This document shows, piece by piece, positions 54,501-63,654 of a stretch of DNA of 64,000 nucleotides (the first letter of the stretch is position 1; each line of letters begins with the position of its first letter). The position numbers and the translations under genes were made by a program. The stretch covers positions 930,001 to 994,000 of the forward strand of contig JAMLHB010000002.1 of the NCBI GenBank assembly GCA_023957375.1, read 5' to 3'. The DNA is from Flavobacteriales bacterium. GTDB taxonomy: Bacteria; Bacteroidota; Bacteroidia; Flavobacteriales_F; PHOS-HE28. The notes below the pieces were generated by a model that saw nothing but the letters and a program-made list of their open reading frames with translations, did no database searches and was not told where the DNA came from.

Positions 54501-55241
54501 CACAACAGTTTCGTGGTGTTGGCCGCATCGCATCCGCTTACCGAAGTGTGTGTGGAGCAGGACGGTGAAGCTGTGTTCACGTTCCAGGATATCATGCTTC
54601 CGGACAGTGCTGCGGATCCGCTCGGCAGCCAGGGTTATGTGAAATTCAATATCGACATTAGCCCTGCCGCACAGCACCTCACCACCATCGAGAACACGGC
54701 ATCCATCTTCTTCGACTACAACCCGCCGATCGTTACGAACACCACGGTCACAACGCTCGTCGACTGCGCGCTCTGGCAACCGGAGATCATTTCGCCTGCT
54801 GTGAACGTTCTGGAGGCCACCGAGGGAGAGCGCTACCAGTGGTACTTCGACGGCGTGGCCATTCCGGAAGCTACCGCGCAATGGTTGCTGGATCCATCCG
54901 CTGGAACATACACCGTTGAGGTGACCAGCATGCATGGCTGTGTGAGCATGAGCAGTGCGTATCAATGGATCACCACCGGGATCGCCGAGCATGAGGGATT
55001 CCGGATGGCCCTTGTACCGAACCCGAGCATGGGTTCAACGCGCTTGGTGCTCTATGCTCCACTCGGTGAGCGGGATCGGATCATGGTGATGGATGTGAAC
55101 GGTCGCATGCATCGCGAATCATGGGCCAACGGACAGCAGGAGATCGAGATCGAACGTGGTGCCCTCGCAGCAGGTTTGTATGTGGTACGTGTGCTACGCG
55201 ACGGAATGCAACTGGGCGTTGTTAGAATGGTGCTCCTGTGA
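51501..55241 (+). CDS. Large FG-GAP/VCBS-repeat secreted protein with T9SS tail
   Basis: The 1246-residue protein has a signal peptide (residues 1-18, ending VHG before QLGT). From about 30 to 715 there are about a dozen FG-GAP/VCBS units with calcium-loop motifs such as DLDGDGDIDI and DIDGDGDLD. An SdrD-like B domain starts at about 727 (ITGRVFLDLDGDG), then a conserved segment with YDPNDKLVDPAG at about 946 and FDYNPPIVTNTT, and a C-terminal T9SS domain from about 1165 (VPNPSMGSTRLVLY). Such proteins are surface adhesin-like. Start at the ATG at 51501; a longer frame reaches 51432, but the signal peptide begins here. Confidence 0.9.
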   Translation: MRQAFTVLFVLLMGVVHGQLGTFQKIAPEGNRPWCVRAADLDGDGDIDIVAAFAIDGMFAWYANDGTGTFTGPIMINADAQYAKFVVVADIDDDGDPDVVTAHGAPAVFSWHANDGAGNFGPAQVIRSAGGGSYALVVADIDGDGDLDIASSAQVGGLHWHANDGIGTSWTGNAVDTLSNIADIELADLDGDGDLDMLLAASGTAVVHWRENLGAGNFGPAQVISSGSANGIDVAAADMDGDGDLDVAYITNWGNGLGWYENLGGGVFGTANVLSTSLSLPTWLELEDVDQDGLPDILVTVKWNRRVEYHRNLGGGAFAPANFLTDQANGAFCVAVADLDGDGDRDVLFCSEEDNKIGWCAQVAPNDFSAPNLVTWSADGPSDIQLVDLDGDGDLDPVVASWTDGSLVWFPNDGSGGLAGPVLLARDHVAPAPPVFSDLDGDGDMDIAVGFHNGTVGWYANDGNAQFAPLQVISTADTVLWSIAVADLDNDGGLDLITASQIAPGNISWFASTGPGSYGPQQVIDSGVGFRTVACADMDGDGVADVVATRLPDQLIWYGNAGEGNFTAAITIASDLNQAYQLGLHDLDGDQDIDIIVVRQPVIVFDGGAPVDTLPRVVWYANDGSGNFGPEQLVADHPGNAHMMVLDIDADGDLDVVLAIANGTTVCHLNDGAGGFAAAFTLPPSPEALTALGSGDVDGDGDPDVFTASSTYDRLGWYENYFGSPYRITGRVFLDLDGDGQFSQGDTSGAYLSVGTSPFLSTAITDPQGNYVFYLAEGTYDVNAVAPGPLWQLSTAAASYNVALTAMDPVGNGNDFGFAPVADTTVLEPMITLGAGPCGGNIYAWLHLRNAGTRMEQGHLAFAPDPAYVLQQAVPSPDSTAGGVYYWSFEQFPVFGEMQINVILQQPGVVAMGDTLFSALQVDRTDGSGVVTDTFSDGTAVVLACAYDPNDKLVDPAGYGALGAVPLGTERLTYTVRFQNTGTAEAYSVMIRDQLDPWLDHNSFVVLAASHPLTEVCVEQDGEAVFTFQDIMLPDSAADPLGSQGYVKFNIDISPAAQHLTTIENTASIFFDYNPPIVTNTTVTTLVDCALWQPEIISPAVNVLEATEGERYQWYFDGVAIPEATAQWLLDPSAGTYTVEVTSMHGCVSMSSAYQWITTGIAEHEGFRMALVPNPSMGSTRLVLYAPLGERDRIMVMDVNGRMHRESWANGQQEIEIERGALAAGLYVVRVLRDGMQLGVVRMVLL

Positions 55242-55347
55242 GTCCGTTGTACTGCGGATCCCGCATGCCGATCACCACCCGCAGGTCGACCACGAGGGTC
55301 CACGATCCAATTGCTGACCTGGATCGTATCGTTTAGCAGCCAGCAGA

Positions 55348-55645
<298 letters not shown>

Positions 55646-55660
55646 AAGTCGCCGGGGCCG

Positions 55661-56752
55661 TTGGTGCGCAAGGCGGGCGAGCAGCTTATCCGCAAGCGTG
55701 TAGGCAGCGTATCGGAGCTTATTGCCGCCGTGTACGCCAGCTTGGTGGAGCACCTGCAGCGCACAGGCGTGATCCGGCACCTGCCTTTTGATGCTGCGGC
55801 CTGCCACGGTGCCACGTTGGCCGATATCGACCCCGCCAAGGTGGAACGCTTCCTCCGCGTCGCCCAGCGCGAACGGAACTTCATCCTCGGCCCTGGCACG
55901 CCCATTCCGGAAGTCCTCACCCACCTCAACCTGTTCGACGGCGGCCATCCGAGCCACGCCGCAGTCCTGCTGTTCGGTACGAACCCGCAGCGCCACATCG
56001 GCCTCATCAGCAGCGAGGTGAAGTGCATGCACTACCCCACCACCGCCGGGGGCAAGCCCATGCTGGACTACAAGATCTTCAAGGGCAGCGCGTTCGAGCT
56101 GGTGGACCAGGCCGTGCATTTCGTGATGGACAAGCTGGCCCACGCCGTGGGTACACGGGCGGAGAGCGTGGCCGTGCCGATCACGCCCGAGATCCCCCGC
56201 GAAGTGGTGATCGAAGCCATCGTCAACGCCGTGGCCCACCGCGACTATGCCAGCGCCGCCAGCGTACAAGTGGAGCTCTTTCCCGACCGGCTGGAGGTAA
56301 GCAATCCGGGCCGTTTCCCCCATGAATTGCTCGGTGATGCACTACTCCGGCCCCATCCGTCCATGCCGCGAAACCCCTTGGTCGCGGAGCCTCTTTTCCT
56401 TGCGCATTACATCGAAAAGGCCGGGAGCGGCATTCTGGACATGGTGCAACGATGCAAGGATGCAGGACTGGCCGCACCCTCGTTCAGCACCCGGGCCGGG
56501 CAAGTGGTCGCCCTTATGGCGCGCCCGGCCATGTCCTCTTTGGCGTTGGACAAGGCGCACCTGACCTCCAGGCAACGCAAGGCCATGGAACAATTGCTTT
56601 TGGGTGGCAGCATGACCAACGCACAGTACAGGGAGTTGACCGGTACCACCCCTAAGACCGCCGCAAGGGATCTCGCAGATCTTGTGGAGCGCGGCCTACT
56701 GCTCAAGCGGGGTGAACGTCGCGGAGTCCACTATGTCCTTCCCGATAAATAA
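55661..56752 (+). CDS. COG2865-type ATP-binding regulator, N-terminally truncated
   Basis: The 363-residue frame begins (TTG at 55661 or GTG at 55664) beside the asnS junction. It lacks most of the N-terminal AlbA_2 domain of COG2865 / RecG-like ATP-binding transcriptional regulators, and starts in the part after it ([23 protein letters not shown]). It continues with [21 protein letters not shown], the GHKL-type ATPase features ([38 protein letters not shown]), and a C-terminal winged helix ([12 protein letters not shown], residues about 305-363). Probably non-functional as shown. Often found near restriction or defence genes. Confidence 0.75.
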   Translation: MVRKAGEQLIRKRVGSVSELIAAVYASLVEHLQRTGVIRHLPFDAAACHGATLADIDPAKVERFLRVAQRERNFILGPGTPIPEVLTHLNLFDGGHPSHAAVLLFGTNPQRHIGLISSEVKCMHYPTTAGGKPMLDYKIFKGSAFELVDQAVHFVMDKLAHAVGTRAESVAVPITPEIPREVVIEAIVNAVAHRDYASAASVQVELFPDRLEVSNPGRFPHELLGDALLRPHPSMPRNPLVAEPLFLAHYIEKAGSGILDMVQRCKDAGLAAPSFSTRAGQVVALMARPAMSSLALDKAHLTSRQRKAMEQLLLGGSMTNAQYRELTGTTPKTAARDLADLVERGLLLKRGERRGVHYVLPDK

Positions 56753-56757
56753 TGGCA

Positions 56758-56842
56758 ATGGGACATTTATGGGACATATGGGACATGGCCTCAGCGTATC
56801 GGGCGTTCACCCGAATGGGACACGTATGGGGCAAATGGGACA
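56758..56842. repeat. Five direct repeats of ATGGGACA
   Basis: Exact copies at 56758, 56769, 56778, 56815 and 56835 plus a degenerate one near 56825. They lie directly after the stop of the truncated regulator, which has an HTH, so they may be binding sites. Confidence 0.5.
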
Positions 56843-56980
56843 CGCCCAGGCCACAAACAAGTGCTATTGGTACCGTCCGCCAGGACGCAGTTCACCCCCA
56901 GGACAACTCCTCTTCGGTTCCCGGTAGCGAAGCGCTTTTCATCATTTGCTGATCTTCCGACCCATTGACCCCCGATCCCC

Positions 56981-58402
56981 ATGTCCCTCCCCAGCACCGA
57001 CCTGCAAGGCAATGTGATCAGCGCCGAAGTGCTGGACCTGCTGCTGCGCGCCGAAGCACCGGGGCAGAAGCCGGCGGACTTCAACCTGCCTGCCGATACC
57101 ACGGTGGACCGCGCCATCGGCGAGGCATGGACCACCGCGCGCACCAAGTGGAGGCAGTTCCAGGACAAACGCGCGCGCATCACCACCAACGGCTTCGCGG
57201 AAACCCGCCAGCATTGGATCAAGCCCTTGTTGCAGGAACTCGGCTACGAGCTGGAGCGCAGCGAACCCGAGTTGCTCGATGGCAACGAGAAGCCCTTCCC
57301 CATTAGCCTGCGCGCCGAAGGGCTCAACGGCTTCCCGGTGCATGCCGTGGGCATGGGCTGCCCGCTGGATGAACGCCACGCCAACGGCGGCCGCGTGCAA
57401 AGCGCCCATGCCCTCTTGCAGGATTACCTGAACCACAGCGAGCATGTCTATGGCCTGGTGACCAACGGCCTGGAGATCCGCCTGCTGCGCGACAGCACCC
57501 GCTTGGGCAAGCTGGCCTACGTGGAGTTCGATCTGGAGCGCATCCTGGAGCAGGAGATCTATCCCGATTTCCAGGCGCTGTACCGGCTGCTGCACGCCAG
57601 CCGCATGCCGCGCAAGCCCGAGGCCACCGAGGAGGCGCTGATCGAGCGCTACCACCAGCAGGGCATCGAGAGCGGCAGCCGCATCCGCGAGAAGCTGCGG
57701 CTGGAGGTGAAGAAGGCCATGGAGACCCTGGCCAACGGCCTGCTCGCCTGCAACCCCGCCTTCGCCGTAGCGGCCGTGGAAGGGCGCGTGCAACCCACCG
57801 CCTATTACCAAGCCCTGCTGCGAACGGTGTACCGCATGCTCTTCCTCATCGTGATCGAAGAGCGCGACCTCGTACACCCCGAACCGACGGGCGAGGCCGA
57901 TCCCGTGGTGCGCTTCCGGGACGTGTACCGCCGCTACTACAGCTTCAACCGCCTGCGCAAACTGGCCTTGCGCGCGCCTTATGTGGATGGCCGCCGCACC
58001 GACCTCTGGCAAAGCCTGCTCAGCACCTTCCGCCTCTTCGAGCGCGAAGGCCACGGCCAGGCGCTCGGCATCGCGCCCCTCGGTGGCGACCTCTTCGGCC
58101 AGCCGCTGGAGGTGAACGGCCACGACCTGCATGCCCTGCAACTGGACAACCGCAGCCTGCTCAACATCCTCAGCGGCCTTACGCTGGTGCGCAGCGAACA
58201 GGGCGCGCTGGTGGCGGTGAACTACAACGACCTGGACGTGGAGGAGCTCGGCAGCATCTACGAGGGGCTGCTGGAACTGCATCCGGTGATCGATACCCGC
58301 ACCGGCACGCCGCACTTCAGCTTCACCGCCGGCAGCGAACGCAAGCTCACCGGCAGCTACTACACCCGGCACGACCTGGTGGCGGAACTGATCGGCTGGT
58401 AA
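56981..58402 (+). CDS. Eco57I-type restriction-modification methylase, N-terminal part only
   Basis: The 473-residue protein matches the N-terminal half of large Eco57I-family class I methyltransferases (about 1000-1300 residues): WIKPLLQELGYELE at about 79-92, YGLVTNGLEIRLLRD at about 160-174, and the final segment FTAGSERKLTGSYYTRHDLV, which in complete proteins leads straight into the SAM-binding Rossmann domain. Here a stop follows seven residues after GSYYT, and no continuation exists in any frame. So the methylase domain is missing and the gene is probably inactive. It follows the truncated COG2865 gene as in an R-M or defence locus. Confidence 0.8.
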   Translation: MSLPSTDLQGNVISAEVLDLLLRAEAPGQKPADFNLPADTTVDRAIGEAWTTARTKWRQFQDKRARITTNGFAETRQHWIKPLLQELGYELERSEPELLDGNEKPFPISLRAEGLNGFPVHAVGMGCPLDERHANGGRVQSAHALLQDYLNHSEHVYGLVTNGLEIRLLRDSTRLGKLAYVEFDLERILEQEIYPDFQALYRLLHASRMPRKPEATEEALIERYHQQGIESGSRIREKLRLEVKKAMETLANGLLACNPAFAVAAVEGRVQPTAYYQALLRTVYRMLFLIVIEERDLVHPEPTGEADPVVRFRDVYRRYYSFNRLRKLALRAPYVDGRRTDLWQSLLSTFRLFEREGHGQALGIAPLGGDLFGQPLEVNGHDLHALQLDNRSLLNILSGLTLVRSEQGALVAVNYNDLDVEELGSIYEGLLELHPVIDTRTGTPHFSFTAGSERKLTGSYYTRHDLVAELIGW

Positions 58403-58495
58403 GGCCCCCGAGTGCCCTGGCATGCAACAGGTCTATCTTTACACCTGGACCCATTCTCCTGAACGAATACGGCGTGCTCATTGCATGCAAGTGAC

Positions 58496-60337
58496 ATGCT
58501 CAGAACCTTCCTTCACGTGATGATCTGTCTTTCCTGTGCCATTGGGGTGAATGCACAAGCTCCCGGTGTGGACTGGGCGCTGATCCACTATGGCGGATTG
58601 GACGACTATGCAGCAGACATTGCCACGGACCTTGATGGAAACGTGATCCAAGTGGGTCGTACACGCAGTACGCCCGGCCTTGACTTCAACCTGCAGGGGA
58701 ACATCATCGTGCAGAGCCCCGAAGCTCCGGGCCAGTCCTATGCGAACAGCAATTATCGCTACTCCGATTCCTACATCGCCAAGTTCGACCAGTCCGGCGG
58801 CCTTGTGTGGCACGAACGCACCACGGGAGGGTATGCGGAGATCATGGAGTCCGTGGCCACGGATGTCCAGGGGAACATGCTCGTAGGCATGTCGGTGCTT
58901 TCCACGGACGGTGCCTTGGGCAGTTATTCACTCGCGGAGAGCAATGCGTTCTGGAAGGGTTATGTGGTGAAGCTGGATGCTGCGGGCAATGTGCTCTGGT
59001 CACAGAAGATCCTTGCCACCCAAGGCGTTTATCCCACTACGAGCAGCCTTGGGGCCATGGTCCACCAGGTGGAAACCGATGCGGCTGGGAACGTGTACGT
59101 TGCGGGGGAGTTCTTTGCTGAAACCATCACCATGGGGAGCCTTTCGCTCACGGCCTCCATGGCCTCACCCGTGCAGGGCGACCGGTTCATCGCACGCTTT
59201 TCGCCAACAGGCGACCCAGAATGGCTGATCGGAATACAAGGCACGGCCACGGAATCCATCTCACGGTTCAATCTCGACAGCCAGGGCGATCTCTATGTCA
59301 GTGGCGTTACCGGCAGCCCGGATCTGATCATCGGCAACTCGGTCATTCCAACAGGGATCAATGTGTTCGGCAGCGAAAGCTTCACTGCACGGATCGGCGC
59401 GGATGGGCAGCCGGTCTGGGTCGACTTCAACAGTTACACGACGCTCGGCTATTCGACCATACTCAGCATCTCCGAAACGATCCCGGATGACAATGGCGGC
59501 GCTATCATCGTGGGAAGCACTTACGCGGGCCTGGATTTCTTCAGCACCTGGACGGTCACGTTCGGTAGCACGAGCATTGCCATTCCCTATTCCACCAGTC
59601 CGGATTCGCTGCGGGGAAGCCTGATGTTCGTGGCTCGATACAGCGATGCGGGCGCGCCGCAGTGGATGGTGACCTCCGAGGACATCCACAACCGGGCGAT
59701 CGGTGTGAGCGGCATCGACCTGGACGGCAACGGCTGCCTGTACATCGCGGGCAGATACATCGAGCCAACGACCATCGCTGGCGACCTGCTGCCGAACGTG
59801 GATTACTGCGGTTCGGGCTGTTTCGAGCAGTACGCGTACAAAGGCTACATAGCGAAACTTGATCGCCAAGGGAATTTCCTGTGGTCGCGCCAGGCAGGGA
59901 CGACCTTCCGGATGATACCTGAAGACCTGGAGGTCGACGTGTTGGGCAATGTATACCTGACAGGTTCGCATATCCAGGGCGACATCCTGTTCGACACCCT
60001 GCTCGTGGCCGGTTATCCGATCAGTGGTGGCTACCTCGACGCCTTTCTTGTCCGCTTCGGAGCTACCAGTGGCAATTGTGAGGGCACGGTGGGAATGGCC
60101 GATGGAGTTGACGAAGCGATCCACCTCTACCCCAATCCCTTCCGTGATGTTGTGCATATCAACCCTCCGGGAAGTGTGAGGAGCATTGAAGTATTCGATG
60201 CCTTGGGCAAGCGGGTGGCGCTGTTCCATGATCCGACCCACCTCGATGTTTCCATGCTGGGCCATGGCCTGTATCTATTCCGCATGACCGATCGCCAGGG
60301 ACGAGCCTTCGTGCAGCGCATGGTCCGCGATCGATAG
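58496..60337 (+). CDS. SBBP-type beta-propeller secreted protein with T9SS tail
   Basis: The 613-residue protein starts at the ATG at 58496; an earlier TTG at 58481 is less likely. Signal peptide to about residue 20 (GVNA before QAPG). Repeats of the SBBP type run from about 35 to 500 (TDLDGNVIQVGRTRS; DAAGNVYVAGEF; DLDGNGCLYIAGRY) and probably fold as a propeller. The end (about 540-613, IHLYPNPFRDVVHI to LGHGLYLFRMTDRQG) is a T9SS type A sorting domain. Function unknown. It follows the cut methylase by 93 bp. Confidence 0.85.
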   Translation: MLRTFLHVMICLSCAIGVNAQAPGVDWALIHYGGLDDYAADIATDLDGNVIQVGRTRSTPGLDFNLQGNIIVQSPEAPGQSYANSNYRYSDSYIAKFDQSGGLVWHERTTGGYAEIMESVATDVQGNMLVGMSVLSTDGALGSYSLAESNAFWKGYVVKLDAAGNVLWSQKILATQGVYPTTSSLGAMVHQVETDAAGNVYVAGEFFAETITMGSLSLTASMASPVQGDRFIARFSPTGDPEWLIGIQGTATESISRFNLDSQGDLYVSGVTGSPDLIIGNSVIPTGINVFGSESFTARIGADGQPVWVDFNSYTTLGYSTILSISETIPDDNGGAIIVGSTYAGLDFFSTWTVTFGSTSIAIPYSTSPDSLRGSLMFVARYSDAGAPQWMVTSEDIHNRAIGVSGIDLDGNGCLYIAGRYIEPTTIAGDLLPNVDYCGSGCFEQYAYKGYIAKLDRQGNFLWSRQAGTTFRMIPEDLEVDVLGNVYLTGSHIQGDILFDTLLVAGYPISGGYLDAFLVRFGATSGNCEGTVGMADGVDEAIHLYPNPFRDVVHINPPGSVRSIEVFDALGKRVALFHDPTHLDVSMLGHGLYLFRMTDRQGRAFVQRMVRDR

Positions 60338-60664
60338 TTGCGTGGCAACAGCGCTTCGGCCGCGTATGTACTTGCGGGTGCTTGCGTGAGGGGGCGCAGC
60401 GGCAGCTTGCCGCAGGACCGGCCCAGCAGCGCACGGAGCGAGGAGGCTGCGATGAACGAGCAGACCCCGCAGCCCGATGGGATGCGGGCCGGGCCAAGGC
60501 AACTAAAGCGGACAGCCCGACCCGAGCGTGGGCTTGTGCGTGGCAGATGGGGCACGCCCACCTGTGCAACCCCTCTACCGATTAGTGTTACCGCCACGCC
60601 TCCCCGCTGCGGGACCTTTGTATCGTCGAATAACAACGAACAAAAACACTCACATCATACAGCC
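60338..60664. other. 327-bp GC-rich intergenic region, perhaps structured RNA or repeat
   Basis: No gene is supported. There are compact hairpins: GCGGCA-GCT-TGCCGC near 60400, and CCCGCA...TGCGGG near 60470, plus CAGC/GCTG pairs around 60428-60450. The overall look is that of a structured repeat. A GACCTTTG box (one mismatch to TAnnTTTG) is at 60613-60620, 45 bp before the YceI gene. Confidence 0.4.
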
Positions 60665-61222
60665 ATGAGCACCACTGCAACCACCACCGCCATCCGCACC
60701 AAATGGGCCTTGGACCCCACGCACAGCGAGGTCACCTTCAAGGTGAAGCACCTGATGATCGCCAACGTGAAGGGGGCCTTCCAGAAGTTCAACGCCAGCA
60801 TCGAGGCCGTGGGCACCGACTTCGCCAACGCCCGCATGCAGGCCACGTTGGACGCCGCTTCCATCTTCACCAACGAGGCGAACCGCGACACGCACCTGCG
60901 CAGCGCCGATTTCTTCGATGCGGAGCAGCACCCGCACCTGCACTTCACGGGCACGGAGATGAAGCACGTGGGCGGCAATGACTACACGCTCACCGGCGAC
61001 CTCACCATCAAAGGCATCACCAAACCGGTGAAGCTTGAGGTGGAGTTCGGCGGGAAGAACACCGACCCCTGGGGCAACGAGAAGCTGGCCTTCGCGCTGA
61101 ACGGCAAGATCGACCGCAAGGACTGGGGCCTGAACTGGAACGCGGCACTGGAAACGGGCGGCGTGCTGGTGAGCGACGAAGTGCGGATCAGCGCCGAGCT
61201 GCAATTCGCAAAGCAAGCCTGA
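60665..61222 (+). CDS. YceI family protein
   Basis: The 185-residue protein has the YceI lipocalin-like pattern: WALDPTHSEVTFKVKHLMIA at residues about 14-33, LRSADFFDAEQHPHLHF, and the last strands ETGGVLVSDEVRISAELQF. Members bind polyisoprenoids or amides in the periplasm; this one has no signal peptide and may be cytoplasmic. It is the first of five tightly spaced genes (YceI, DoxX, LigB, DsbA-like, DUF417). Start at the ATG at 60665. Confidence 0.92.
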   Translation: MSTTATTTAIRTKWALDPTHSEVTFKVKHLMIANVKGAFQKFNASIEAVGTDFANARMQATLDAASIFTNEANRDTHLRSADFFDAEQHPHLHFTGTEMKHVGGNDYTLTGDLTIKGITKPVKLEVEFGGKNTDPWGNEKLAFALNGKIDRKDWGLNWNAALETGGVLVSDEVRISAELQFAKQA

Positions 61223-61275
61223 GCATATACGCACACGATCGAGCCAGCGAACTTCAACCAGCCAACAACGAGCCT

Positions 61276-61680
61276 ATGATCAAGCTGACCAATTCGGAGC
61301 CCCTCGCGGAGGACCTCGGCAAACTGTTGCTACGCGTGGTGCCCGGCGGCATCATGCTGCTGGACCACGGCTGGCCCAAGCTGGTGGGCTTCGGGGAGAT
61401 GATGGAGACCTTCCCCGATCCCATCGGCCTGGGTCCGGCACTCTCGCTGGGCCTCATCACCTTCGCGGAAGCGCTCTGCGCCTTGCTGGTGGTGCTGGGC
61501 ATCTGGACCCGCCTCAGCACCATCCCGCTCGTCATCGGCATGGCCGTGATCACCTTCATCTCGCACGGCGACGATATCTTGGGCAAGGGCGAAAGCGGCC
61601 TGATTTACATGGCCGTGTTCCTTGGCATCCTCCTCTTCGGCGGAGGACGCTTCAGCCTTGACCGGCTTTCGTTCAAGTGA
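61276..61680 (+). CDS. DoxX family membrane protein
   Basis: The 134-residue protein has four membrane helices with the family pattern LLLRVVPGGIMLLDHGWPKL (about 17-36), LITFAEALCALLVVLG and the two final helices. DoxX-like proteins are linked to sulfur or quinone chemistry, but roles vary. It is 53 bp from the YceI gene and 24 bp from the next. Confidence 0.9.
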   Translation: MIKLTNSEPLAEDLGKLLLRVVPGGIMLLDHGWPKLVGFGEMMETFPDPIGLGPALSLGLITFAEALCALLVVLGIWTRLSTIPLVIGMAVITFISHGDDILGKGESGLIYMAVFLGILLFGGGRFSLDRLSFK

Positions 61681-61704
61681 CCTGTACAGCGTACCCCACG
61701 GAAC

Positions 61705-62592
61705 ATGGACCGCAAGAAATTCCTTCTCTCCTTAGCCACACTGCCGCTGGCAGCAGCCGCCATGAAACTCACTGACCTCACCCGCATCACCGCCCCCCTG
61801 AAACCGAGCCCGCGCATGCCCGTGCTCTTCCTGGGCCACGGCAGTCCCATGAACGCAATCGAAGAGAACGAGTTCGTGCAGGGCTTCCGCAAGGCGGCCA
61901 CGGAACTGCCGCGCCCACAGGCCATCCTGGTGGTGAGCGCGCATTGGGAAACGCGCGGCACGCAGGTGACGGCGATGGAGCATCCGCGCACCATCCACGA
62001 TTTCGGCGGCTTCCCCAAGGCGCTGTTCGAGGTGCAGTACCCGGCGCCCGGCAGACCTGAGCTGGCGGCCGAGGTGAAGAAGAGCATCACCAGCGCCACC
62101 GTGGGCCTAGATCACAGCTGGGGCCTGGACCACGGTGCCTGGAGTGTGGTGAAGCACCTGTACCCGAACGCCGATGTGCCGGTGATCCAGATGAGCATCG
62201 ACTACTCGCTGAAGCCCGAACAGCACTACGCGCTCGCGAAGCAGATCGCCAAGCTGCGCGATAAGGGCGTGCTCATCATTGGCAGCGGCAACATGGTGCA
62301 TAACCTGGGCATGGTGGCCTGGGATAAGCTGAACGAGAGCTATGCCTTCGACTGGGCGGTGGAAGCACGCGCCCGAATGAACCGGGCCATCCTCAGCGGT
62401 GACCATGCCTCGCTGGTGAACTTCCACGCGCAGGGCAAGGCCTTCGACCTGGCGATCAACAGCGGCGAGCACTTTTTGCCGCTGCTCTATACGCTGGCGC
62501 TCCAGGACAAGGACGAGAAGGCCACGCTCTTCAACGACAAGCCGTTGGCGGGCTCGCTCACGATGACCTCGGTACGCATCGGCAAAGGCTGA
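61705..62592 (+). CDS. LigB-type extradiol ring-cleavage dioxygenase family protein
   Basis: The 295-residue protein belongs to the group of 4,5-DOPA extradiol dioxygenases (YgiD type). VLFLGHGSPMNAI (His45 region), VVSAHWETRG and GLDHGAWSV carry the zinc or iron-binding histidines and the active-site His. In YgiD-like enzymes this opens catechol-type rings such as L-DOPA. The first 20 residues (MDRKKFLLSLATLPLAAAA) look like an export signal, unusual for the family. Start at 61705. Confidence 0.88.
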   Translation: MDRKKFLLSLATLPLAAAAMKLTDLTRITAPLKPSPRMPVLFLGHGSPMNAIEENEFVQGFRKAATELPRPQAILVVSAHWETRGTQVTAMEHPRTIHDFGGFPKALFEVQYPAPGRPELAAEVKKSITSATVGLDHSWGLDHGAWSVVKHLYPNADVPVIQMSIDYSLKPEQHYALAKQIAKLRDKGVLIIGSGNMVHNLGMVAWDKLNESYAFDWAVEARARMNRAILSGDHASLVNFHAQGKAFDLAINSGEHFLPLLYTLALQDKDEKATLFNDKPLAGSLTMTSVRIGKG

Positions 62593-62595
62593 CCC

Positions 62596-63594
62596 ATGCA
62601 ACGTTTCGCTTTCGCCACCCTCGTCCTATCAACACTCACTTTCCAGGGCTGCGCACAGCCCACCACGGATATGACCAACACAACAAATCCACTCTTCTGC
62701 GACCCCGACACCGGTGTATGTGCAGTGCCCGGCATGGACCCTGAAGCGATCGCCACGGATCTAAAGCCTCAGGCCACCGCCACCAAGCCGATCACGCTGC
62801 TCTACTTCACCGACCCCATCTGCAGCAGTTGCTGGGGCGCTGAGCCGCAGTTGCGCCGGTTGAAGGCCGAGTACGGTGACGCCATCGACATACAGTACCA
62901 CATGGGCGGCCTGCTGCCCTCGTGGGACGTGTACAACAGCGGCGGCATCGGCAAGCCCAGCGATGTGGCCGGTCATTGGGACGAGGTGAGCCCGCACTAC
63001 CGCATGCCCATCATCGGCGATGTGTGGCTGGAGGATCCGCTGCCCAGCAGCTACCCGCCGAGCATCGCCTTCAAGGCCGCCCAGCTGCAGGATCCCGCCA
63101 AGGCTTTGATCTTCCTGCGCCGGCTACGCGAGCAGGTGCTGGTGGAGAAGAGGAACATCACGAAGTGGCCGGTGATCGCCGAAGCGGCCGCCTTCGCCGG
63201 GCTCGATGCCGCACGCCTGCAGAGCGACTACAGCGGAGCCGCCAACGCGCTCTTCCAAGCGGACCTTACGCTGGCGCGTTCGCTCGGCGTGCGCGGCTTC
63301 CCCACCTTCATCTTCAGCAACGAGGCGGGCGAACGGCAGGTGGTCTACGGTGCACGTCCTTACGCGCAGTTCGAGGCGGCGGTGAAGGCGTTGAAGCCGG
63401 ATGTAAAGCCTGCGGCCGTGCCTGCTTCACTCGGCGATCTGATCAAGGAGCATGCTGCGTGGTGCGCAGAAGAGGTGGCCGTGATGCTGGGCATCACGCA
63501 CGAAGCCGCCGAAGGGATGCTGAAAGCCGCTGAGGCCAATGGCGAGCTGCGTGCAGTGCATACACGGAACGGGAGCGTGTGGAACGCCCGTTGA
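62596..63594 (+). CDS. DsbA/SpxH-like thiol protein, copy 2 (lipoprotein)
   Basis: The 332-residue protein is a paralogue of the 46563 gene. It has a lipobox-like FQGC (Cys19), CDPDTGVCAVPG at residues 35-46, and TDPICSSCWGAEP with Cys76 and Cys79. The remainder is nearly colinear with copy 1 (YPPSIAFKAAQL; LARSLGVRGFPTFIF; TRNGSVW). It differs by lipid anchoring and by the missing third Cys. It lies 3 bp after the dioxygenase, so the two probably share a transcript. Confidence 0.87.
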   Translation: MQRFAFATLVLSTLTFQGCAQPTTDMTNTTNPLFCDPDTGVCAVPGMDPEAIATDLKPQATATKPITLLYFTDPICSSCWGAEPQLRRLKAEYGDAIDIQYHMGGLLPSWDVYNSGGIGKPSDVAGHWDEVSPHYRMPIIGDVWLEDPLPSSYPPSIAFKAAQLQDPAKALIFLRRLREQVLVEKRNITKWPVIAEAAAFAGLDAARLQSDYSGAANALFQADLTLARSLGVRGFPTFIFSNEAGERQVVYGARPYAQFEAAVKALKPDVKPAAVPASLGDLIKEHAAWCAEEVAVMLGITHEAAEGMLKAAEANGELRAVHTRNGSVWNAR

Positions 63595-63654
63595 TCGGCA
63601 CGTGGGACCACGACCACCACACCTATCGCTGCACCATCACGGACGATAACGACC

